Assembly: GCA_905221605.1 (NCBI GenBank) | Contig: CAJNDS010000326.1 | Span: 1-37,500, forward strand | Length of the DNA: 37,500 nt | Source of the DNA: Symbiodinium natans | Taxonomy: Eukaryota > Sar > Dinophyceae > Suessiales > Symbiodiniaceae | Reading direction: 5' to 3' | Shown: positions 30,234 to 37,500 of the stretch, one piece after another | Layout: each line of letters begins with the position of its first letter | How positions within the stretch are numbered: position 1 is the first letter of the stretch | Program-made: the position numbers and the translations under genes | The notes under the pieces: generated by a model | Database searches by the model: none | What the model was told of the DNA's origin: nothing | The model's input: the letters and a program-made list of their open reading frames with translations, nothing else

Positions 30234-30559
30234 TCGGTGTACTTGATATGGGGCGTGGATCATGGGGGTCCTGGATCATGGGGTTTTTTTAGACAAAACC
30301 TGTTTGTCTCAAAAATGCGTTTTTATGCGTTTTTGGTCCATTTGGTGTTCCCCTCCAATCATGCTTCTCCCTTTTTTTTGCGTTGCCCCCAATCGTGGAC
30401 TGTAGCGTTGGGAAGACAATTTTACACAGGCTAACACAGCAAAAGCCAAGCTGAGGTTGGTAACTTGCCTAGGTTCTCCGTAAAAACTTGTGTTGTGTGT
30501 CCATCTTATGCGGTACTTCACTTCTGCTGTTAATTGATAAAAGGTGAGGGACACTAACC

Positions 30560-31218
30560 AGTTCAGTCACGATGATAACAATTGTCAATTGTGGTCAAGT
30601 CGTTGCGCCCTCCTGAGAGCACAGTGTGGCTGTACATCGAGACGGGGGAGCTCCAGACCACGAGGCATGGTTGCGTGCTAGTTGCTGGTGTGTCTTTGAT
30701 TCAACTCATCAATCAAGTAGCTGCACTGAGCTTGAATTGCTTCAAGGCTGCGAAGTCCTGTCCAAATAAATAACACCTGCCATGGCCTACTACCCTGCCC
30801 TTGACGCACATAAAGAGAATTTATTTTCGCTTGGTTCGCTTTGCCACGGTAGTGATAGATCGAAGGCTCGACTTCCATTGTCCATGAAGTAAATTCTAGC
30901 GCTACCAGAGTGCCAGCTCAAACTTTCCTTGCCATTCTTGCCAATTGCAGCTGGCCAAGCCCTGGCTGCGTGGCTCCAAAGACCTGCTGCCAAATCGAGT
31001 CGAAGGCCTGGGGGGTGCATTGCTGGGGTTTTGAAGGTGGTTCGGTCTGAAGCTTACCACGGACTAAGGCTTCATGGCTGTGAAGGGACTGTTGACATGT
31101 GGGCTGGCTGGCAGTGAGGGCAGGTGCATGCTGCTTGTTCCTTGCTGCATTTTCAATCAGGCCCTGTAGTCCCTGGCATCATCATATGTCAAACATTTGT
31201 CTATTTCACCTCTGTCAG
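30560..31218. other. Stretch with one candidate plus-strand exon
   Basis: At about 30598-30661 the plus strand reads SLRPPESTVWLYIETGELQT, preceded by GTGGTCAAG and followed by an ACGAG/GCATGG junction, which looks like a short exon. A CAATTGCAG acceptor occurs at about 30949. Nothing else is supported. From 30234 to 30560 I see no feature beyond the start of GTCAATTG-type words. Confidence 0.25.
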
Positions 31219-31224
31219 CTGGCC

Positions 31225-31488
31225 ATGGATGTGTCCACTCAGACGCCAACCGCAGCTCAAGTAGAGAAGCGTGAGCGGTATGTTGCCATCATGAAGGCCA
31301 AGCCTGGCTACAATGATTTTGTGCTGGCAAGGAACATAACATGCGGAGAGCAAGGGCCTTCACTGGCACCCACGCCCCGGGTCCATGGGATCTCCAAAAG
31401 GACTTGGGAAAAGGAAGCTGGCGCATGGAGACAATGCTGCAGGCCTTACATCGCACGTGGACTTAGCGGAGCACTTGGCGGAGCTTAG
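31225..31488 (+). CDS. SLBP-like (histone stem-loop-binding-protein-like) RNA-binding domain, 87 aa
   Basis: The ATG at 31225 begins an 87-codon frame ending at TAG 31486-31488. Residues 15-73 match the pattern of the SLBP RNA-binding domain: a basic start (KRERYVAIMKAKPGYNDF, like the family's K-N-T..Y..Y part), TP at 50-51, SKRTW at 57-61, and a second Trp six residues later followed by Arg (Trp68, Arg69). The Trp-x6-Trp spacing and the TP-to-SKR distance fit the family within one residue. SLBP binds the 3' stem-loop of histone mRNA, a 6-bp stem with a 4-nt loop. The usual LHxWD end is replaced by CCRPY. It may be a short complete protein or the first exon of the gene that follows. Confidence 0.6.
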   Translation: MDVSTQTPTAAQVEKRERYVAIMKAKPGYNDFVLARNITCGEQGPSLAPTPRVHGISKRTWEKEAGAWRQCCRPYIARGLSGALGGA

Positions 31489-31489
31489 T

Positions 31490-32430
31490 TTGTGAAGCTG
31501 GACCATTTGTCATTTGTCTCTTCATATTAATTAAAACGCAATTACATGCGGGAATTCCTGCGTGGCATTTGCAGGCTAGGGTCAGCTTTGCTAGGCGCCA
31601 CACGCATTGTGCTGGGTGCGCAGCCACAGTGCTTTTCAGTCAAAAGACCTGCTGCTTGCTCATGTAGCACGCTTAGTTAGCAATGCTTCAACTGCCGTGC
31701 AAGAGGTGAGCGACATGTGGCTCCACGGTTTTTGCTCCGGTGTTTTTCAATTGCGGTTGTGCATGTCCGGGCCAGTAGTGTTTTGAGCGAACTACTGTGA
31801 TTCAGTCCTGAAGCATTTGCTGTGCCACTGTGCTGCCGCAGGCCTGCTAGGCAAGGAATGCAGGTGCCAGATTTGTTCCAGTCAACCCAGTTCAGTCTCG
31901 GGTCCATGATGATTGACGGTGACTGCTTGAACAACGCATTTTCCAGTGACAATGAACGGTTTATTCTTGCAGCTTAAGACTAGATTGATTGGCAGGGCAC
32001 TGTGCTACACATGTCTCAATGTTGAACCTGATGAATGGTTGGTGGTCTAAGTAAGTATCAATGTGCCAGGTAGAACGGCGCAACACCGAGCAGGCAACAA
32101 GTTGGACTCCACAAAGGCGGGGGGCGGGGGGGGGGGGGGGATGCCTCAGAGTTGAAATTGTGTTGCTCACGCTTGCAAATTCCATGCCTTGGTGCAGCAC
32201 GTCACTTCTTGCGCAATGCCTTGCTGGGCATGACTCGTGGATGAAATGCGTGTGCTTTTCATGTCATGTTGGCTCCAGTGACTATTATTGGAACTCTGCT
32301 TGTTTCAACAAACTGTCACAGCTGTCACGAGTCAATTGGAGATGGGAAGCATGTATGCTGTTCAATTGCTTGCGTCACCGCATCAGCGCTGCACATTAAT
32401 TTGAACAGCACGTATTTTACACTCACCATT
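31490..32430. other. Stretch without recognised gene
   Basis: No open frame on either strand looks coding. Several TGCAG and CCGCAG acceptor-like sites (31570, 31839, 31971) suggest intron sequence. A G-rich run lies at 32118-32140. Confidence 0.3.
32118..32140 (+). repeat. G-rich homopolymer tract
   Basis: GGCGGGGGGCGGGGGGGG continuing as G, about 23 bases with two C interruptions. A likely region of sequencing length error. Confidence 0.9.
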
Positions 32431-32439
32431 TTTGTCCTT

Positions 32440-35221
32440 GGATGAACTGATGAGCGGCCAGCAGCCTGCTGAGACTGTGGCTAAGCAGCTTCTCGACGCG
32501 TTCCCTGAGACAGAGTCCCGGATTCCGGACTGCAATTTTAATGGAAGCAAGGAGATTTAACTCCCGCGGGAATCAACTAACTCTATTGGGCTTGTTTAAC
32601 TTGCTGTGATGTGAGACGATGCCACCTGAGGAAGGGGTTGCAAGCAGCTGAGACTGAATGTTAAGTGTGCTACTGTTGTGCAAGTCCAGCAGGTCAATTG
32701 TTGAAAAATTTGCTGGCTGCTGGAACCTTCCCAGGCCTTCTACTTGCTTCATAAGCTGGATTCTGGCGCTGCCACAGAGCTGTTGCTTCTTCACTTGGCA
32801 AGTGTCAGTCAGATGATGTCTGTCAATGTTGCAATGTGTTGCACCGTCAGTGTGTCAATTACAAATTTCTTCGGAAGTGTTATATAATGTTGCAAATTCA
32901 TGTACTTGTCGAGTTTAATCGCTGCTAAGGAGTCACTTCAACCAGCACAAGGACTCGATACGCAACCCAGAAGCCTGGTTGCTGCGATCTACTGCACAGA
33001 AAATCAAGTCGAGCCCTGGCAATTTCATTTGTCAACTGATTGCAGTAGTCGTTGATTGAAGTTCAAGTCCATTAAAGCGACAGAAGATACATGTGTTTGC
33101 ATTGATTGGCTTATGTACAACAAATGTGACTTTTTTAGCATGATTCTTTCTGAAGTTGTGTTTGCAGCTGGGCGTTGGCAAGGATCAACCAATCCCATGG
33201 CCTTGAGTACTGATTCATCCGCAAATTTCAAGGATGCTTGAATTGGTTGGTCAAATGTCACTTTGATGCGTGGGGTGTTAAGCTTTTTCCTGTCAATTGT
33301 CATTTTGGAGAGGCTTTTGCTTCTGTGGCAAGTTCACTTGCAGCGCTTCTTGCAGGAGCTGGTTTTGGGAGGAGAAGTGGCCAAATGGCCACTCAGAGTG
33401 GGGATCATAGGGTATGGCGTTGGAAAAGACTGGCGAAACCAAGTTCGCCCAGAAAGTGTTACCAATGCTTTGGAAGAGATGGACTGCACTGAAACTTGGG
33501 AAGTGCTGCTCAACAAGATTGTGCTGGTATCGCATCTTGGGTGCGATCAGTTTGAGTTTGTTCAGTTTGTCAGTTCTCACTTGTCATTTGTGCACGTTTG
33601 CAAAGTTGTTAATTTTGGACCATCCAAACAAGTTTCAAGACAGCCCAGGGAAGCATCAGGCAAAGGGAAGAAAGGCAAAGGGAAGAAAGGCAAAGGGAAA
33701 GAAAAAGTGAAAGGTTTTGTAGGCGGCAAGGACAATGGCTTGAAGAAGCACATCATGAAGCAGGCGCTTGGGCGCAAACAGCTGCATGGTCCGAGGGCTG
33801 ATTCCCAAAAAAAGGATTATGTTGCAGCGCAAGTTCTTTGCATCAGGTCTTTTCGCACCCAAAAGCCACCGTTGCCCTACAGCATATCTTCCAGTCTCCA
33901 GGTTCGCTGGTCAGGCGGCGCATTCTTGTTAACAACTGGAACCTTTTGGATTGGTTGCTGTACTAGTGGCAAGTGTAGGCAGCCTTTGCAACAGGCTCAC
34001 GTGCAGCCGTGGATACCACCGAACGTGTGCGTTTGCTATCCTTCTGAGCTATTACCTGAAGGCCCTCTGTCAATTGAGTTGGGAAAGTTTTTTCTGTTGT
34101 GACTTGAGTTCGGTTTTGTTGTTGTGATTTGACCCCCTCTAGGAATGTGGGATACAATGTCTGGTTTATCTCCACACCCTCTGCGAATCGGACGCCAGCA
34201 TGATAGAGAAGTTCAAGACATTCATGGCTGGGGGCGACGTGTACCTTTGACTTCACACTCTAGCTGTGTTGGTGTTCATTGAAGCCACTTGGCTTGGGCT
34301 GCATGAATGACTGAGGTCCCAGTCACAAGTTTTCCCGCCTGAAGTCAAAGACGACTCAGACTGGCTGGAGATTCTCAACACTGCTGGCGAGATCTGGGAA
34401 GAGCTCCACCCGGATCAAGTTATGGAGCCAAGTGGCTATCATTTGGCATATCACAGGTGTCAGTCAATTGGTGTTGATTGTTTCTGACTGTTTGTCAATT
34501 GCCACATTGCCTATATTTTATATCACATCACGTTGACTGTTGGTTAGGATTGTGCCGCCAGAACGTGGCCAAGTGGCTGCAGAGAGCAGCCGGCCTGCAG
34601 CCAAGAAGCGGCCGCAACGAGCTGGGGATGCTTGACGGTTATTCTCCTGCCTTTTATTGTAAACTGTATGCCCAGCTTGAACTATAATAGTCAACATGTG
34701 TCAGTATGCGTCAGTCTTTTCCAGGAGCCGCAGGGCAAGCGGCCGAAACCCACTGCTGCAAGTGACTTGCTGGCTAGCCCTGACCCTGGCCCTACTTTGC
34801 CTGCTTTTCCACCGCTGCCACCGGTTGCACCGCTTGAAGTGCCTCCACCACCGCCACCGCCGCCACCTCTGCCAGCTGCAGCTTTTGTTCCGGGGCCGGC
34901 CTTTGCAACACCTGTGCTTGAAGCTACAGTTGCTGCGGTTGCAGTTTTCCTGGTGTTACAGTTTGTGTAATAGTAATAGTCAATGGTGGCTCCTGTTACA
35001 GTTCTGGGTCCTTTACAATTCAGGCGCCTCCTCCAGCTGATGCTGCTGCTCCTGCTAGCCAGCTTGAGAACAGTGTTCTGGTGGAGCTTTTGCGTGGCCA
35101 ACAGCAAATGATCACAGCCCTGCAAACCCAGGTGAACCAGTTGATGGTTCGGCAGCAGGAACAGCATGCGCAGCAGCACCAGCAGCACAATGTTCAGCCT
35201 CAGCAGCCTGTGCAGGAGCAC

Positions 35222-35253
<32 letters not shown>

Positions 35254-35416
35254 GCCGAGTCAAGCTGCTGGGACTGGGTGCTCTGGACGAACAGCTGTGC
35301 CAACGAGAGCGTCGGCGCCACAGTCAATGAAGCCCCCTGAGCCGTCTCAGCCACCACGTGCGCCACTGGATCCAGTGATGCCGCTTGGTGTGTGGGTGGC
35401 AGCCACTGCGCAGTAG
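32440..35416 (+). CDS. Multi-exon gene, Lys/Gly-, Pro- and Gln-rich protein of unknown function
   Basis: Protein-like plus-strand blocks follow in order: about 32440-32560 (AETVAKQLLDAFPETESRIP); 33170-33240; 33355-33900, after TTCTTGCAG (RVGIIGYGVGKDWRNQV, then a GKGKKGKGKKGKGK run at 33658-33700); about 33986-34085; 34143-34239 (CLVYLHTLCESDASMIEKF); 34319-34455 (DDSDWLEILNTAGEIWEELH); about 34549-34640; 34725-34930 (nine-proline run); and 35022-35416 (Gln-rich, ends at TAG). Two junctions check well: GAC/GTGTAC to CCCAG/TCA keeps phase 0, and CACAG/GTGTCAG to TTAG/GATTG keeps the frame. The exon at 34549 may use a GA donor. The SLBP-like exon at 31225 may be its start. No family recognised. 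Confidence 0.5.
35022..35416 (+). CDS. Gln-rich last exon
   Basis: Follows a TTTACAATTCAG acceptor and ends at TAG 35414-35416. It starts with Ala/Pro-rich residues, then a short helical region (QLENSVLVELLRGQQQMITA and QTQVNQLMVRQQE), a poly-Gln stretch encoded by a CAG microsatellite (35222-35250), and a Pro-rich tail. This is typical of a disordered, coiled-coil-prone C terminus. Confidence 0.55.
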
Positions 35417-36585
35417 CAATTTCAGTCAGTGCAATTGTCATTTTCAGTCATGCAAGTGTCCTTTTCACTCAGCCATATGTCATTTTCAATCATGCCCATA
35501 TTGGACTTGTGCTGTGGAAGGTTAGAAATCCTCGATGATTACAACATTAATCAGTGGACCAAATGCGAGTTTGCCAAGCTGGAGCTTCACAGACAGACAA
35601 AGCTGCTGTGCCTTGGCCGTGCAATACTCCTGACCAAAGTATACATTTGCACAAAGGCTGATGTTGAAATATGTTCCGGTATTGTTTTTTCATCTTTGCA
35701 GTACATGCTTGGAGGCAGTGCCACCCTGGACAAATGTTTTTCAATCATGGGTTTGTATGAGTGGTGGAGATTATCAACGGGGTATTGTGGAAACCTCATT
35801 GACTCAAGCGACTTAGATTATATGTATCTAATGCAATCAAGCAACAGAGACAAAACTTAACACCACTACTGGGGTTTGTTGCTGGCATTCTCTGACCATT
35901 CAGGCTTGGGTCCAATGTCATTTTGCTGGACCCACATAATGCAACAAGGTCAAACCTCCTCTTCCGGCACGGCGCAAAGCAGGAGTCGAATGCTTGGCTG
36001 GCGAGCGCTATTCGTGGCTGGGCTGACCTTGAATGATTTGACAATTGATGAGGAATTAAAAGTTTGCTCATGTCGTCTGTCATTTGAGTCAGGCCGCGAA
36101 CGTGATGCAGCTGAGCAGACAGGAGTGTGCTGACCCTCAATCAATTGTCAGTCCAAGTCAATTGACATGCGTGTGCCACATTGCCTGCGCACGCTGTGTT
36201 TGTGGCGGCTGTTTAGATAGATGTTAACAAATAAATAGCTTAGACTCTCCGAATAAAATCACATGCTCTGAACTGCTGCCCTGCCGTGACCTGTACAATT
36301 ATTCAATTGCGCAGGGCTTTTGCAGCGCTGTGAGTGAGCGACACTCACTATTTTCTGCTGGCTTTGCAACAAACAATCAGCGGGTGTGGAAAAACAAAAA
36401 GCATGCATTCTGTATCTTTGCTGGCTTGGACTGCAAAGCAGGTAGCACGCAAGTCACTTGCCAGTTGTTGTGTGCTTGTGTGCTGTAGTGTGCCATTGTG
36501 CCAGGGTTCCTTGGACATTGTGGCGGTTGCTGGCCTGAGGCTTACGTTTCCTGCAAGCCAAGACACGTTTGCACTTGGCTAGCTG
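35417..36585. other. Downstream stretch without recognised gene
   Basis: It starts with several CAGTCA/TGTCATTTTCA words right after the last exon (35427-35490), perhaps 3' untranslated sequence. The plus-strand frame 35490-35860 has some protein-like text but no clear signals. I do not call a gene. Confidence 0.3.
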
Positions 36586-36658
36586 CCTAAACCCTAAACG
36601 CTAAACCCTAAACCCTAAACCCTAAACCCTAAGCCCTAAACCCTAAACCCTAAACCCT
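36586..36658 (+). repeat. Interstitial telomere-type array (CCCTAAA)n
   Basis: About ten heptamers of CCCTAAA with single-base variants (CCCTAAAC-G, CCCTAAG). Same orientation as the array at 12987-13081. Confidence 0.95.
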
Positions 36659-36659
36659 G

Positions 36660-37500
36660 TTAAAAAAGCAAAGGCTTGCCAGATTTCCTTTGCTGTTCTT
36701 TCCAATTGTGTTTGTGTGGAAACGTTGCCTGGTTGTATGGCATCCAGCTCCAAAGGCTGCCTTTGATTATGAATGTCTTTTGTGTTGCACGCTCATGCAT
36801 GCAATTCTGTAAATGTCGTGGCCATCATTGGGCCTTGTCCCAGGATGCTTCGTCAAGCTGGAATTCGGCAGGACTGGCATAAAAGCCTTCACCTTACATT
36901 GCAGTGCATGTTTTGGACATGGGTTTGGTCTGAAACATGTAGCCCTCGTGCTGCGCATGTCATCATGTCAATTGAGGCTATCACTCCCATTACATTGCAC
37001 CAGATCAGCAGTGGAGCAGCGACAGTGAAATACGATGGCAGCCATGTCATGTGTCAATTGTAAATGTTTTTGTTTTGTTTTGCATGGATTTTGTTGGTGT
37101 GGTTTGCAATACCTGCAATGAAGGAATGTACTCTTTTGGGTTTTGAGCTGTAAAAATTTGGGGAATCGTTGAAGGCTTTGCCTTTGCAGCTGTGATTGGT
37201 GAGATGAAATGAAAAAAAGCCTAAGCCAAGCAGTCAGGGAATCTGTACTGTAAGTATCTCTGCAGGACTGTGCAGTGTTGAGGAATGAATACTCAAGAGC
37301 GCATTGGTCAATTCTTTGGCCCTGTACTTTTGCGCTTCAGGTCAGGCCTTCGTGGTAGAAAAGTGTTTCGAGATCAATGGTCAACGGTAACTGGCAAGGT
37401 CACTTTTTGTGAAACAGGGCCGCTACAATTGTTTTTAAACTTAAACACATTGCTTTACCGGTTCCTAATCAATAGTGTGAAATGAGTCTCTCTGCACAAT
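36660..37500. other. Right end without recognised gene
   Basis: No protein-like frame that I can defend. Two GTCAATTG words occur at 36967 and 37052. A short plus-strand frame from ATG 37285 runs to 37485, but has no recognisable features. Confidence 0.3.

Larger units (their letters stand above)
30566..37075 (+). repeat. Dispersed GTCAATTG-type word, one orientation
   Basis: The word TCAATTG, usually as GTCAATTG or TGTCAATTG, occurs about a dozen times: near 30576, 32332, 32693, 33292, 34072, 34465, 34494, 36138, 36158, 36967 and 37052. GTCATTTG/GTCATTTT variants lie between (31507, 33299, 33580, 35447, 35477, 35907, 36077). A heptamer is expected less than once in this length. Most lie in introns or intergenic DNA, and almost all read the same way on the plus strand. 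The rest of the window has only isolated TCAATTG words (for example 15668, 29291). Confidence 0.7.

Noticed and set aside
34691-35263. 190-codon minus-strand frame beginning with a long poly-Leu run
   Set aside because: Its poly-Leu and poly-Gly parts are the antisense of CAG and CCN repeats in the plus-strand Gln- and Pro-rich exons.

Overview
The window looks like nuclear DNA of a dinoflagellate, most likely a Symbiodiniaceae-type genome. This is an inference from several signs. There are interstitial CCCTAAA/TTTAGGG telomere-type arrays at 12987-13081 and 36586-36658. Protein-like segments are broken into many short exons, some with plausible non-GT donors. A large non-LTR retroelement is present, gene density is low, and there is no bacterial-style operon structure. 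Many listed open frames begin with GTG or TTG, which is not meaningful in a eukaryote, so starts given here are ATG where one exists and otherwise the first open codon.

Region 1 (1-14266) is sparse and littered with degenerate telomere-like motifs and microsatellites. It holds a well supported GT31-type glycosyltransferase on the minus strand (2453-3607) and a multi-exon, probably secreted, beta-propeller-like gene on the minus strand (about 9186 to 5788). One putative intron of the latter is a foldback, introner-like element (5940-6032). Weaker exon-like segments lie at 10505-11545 (minus) and 12032-12242 (plus).

Region 2 (14267-30233) is one large repetitive domain. A 2.2-2.4 kb direct repeat (A, 14267-16426; B, 27862-30233) flanks a minus-strand LINE-like element. 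The element has ORF1 with a zinc-ribbon-like N terminus and a coiled coil (27508-26547), and a long ORF2 with AP endonuclease, reverse transcriptase, zinc knuckle, RNase H and Cys-rich tail (26546-21264). Behind them comes a decayed set of frames ending in a degenerate protein-kinase-like domain (21146-19559). A module of about 215 bp occurs three times, plus one truncated copy. The domain carries more than 40 copies of a 16-20 nt mini-hairpin of the form CCTC-A-stem-loop-stem-GAGGCCGAA, all in the same orientation. Its inner stem pairs covary between copies. At least eight copies lie in frame inside coding sequence, always read as Ala-Glu-Gly (once Ala-Glu-Glu) on the minus strand. This is the most unusual feature of the window.

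Region 3 (30234-37500) has a different texture. It is plus-strand, intron-rich, with a short GTCAATTG-type word repeated in one orientation. It encodes an SLBP-like (histone stem-loop-binding-protein-like) domain at 31225-31488 and a series of exons from about 32440 to 35416. These encode a Lys/Gly-rich, Pro-rich and Gln-rich protein of unknown function.

No tRNA, rRNA, CRISPR array or complete DNA transposon was recognised.
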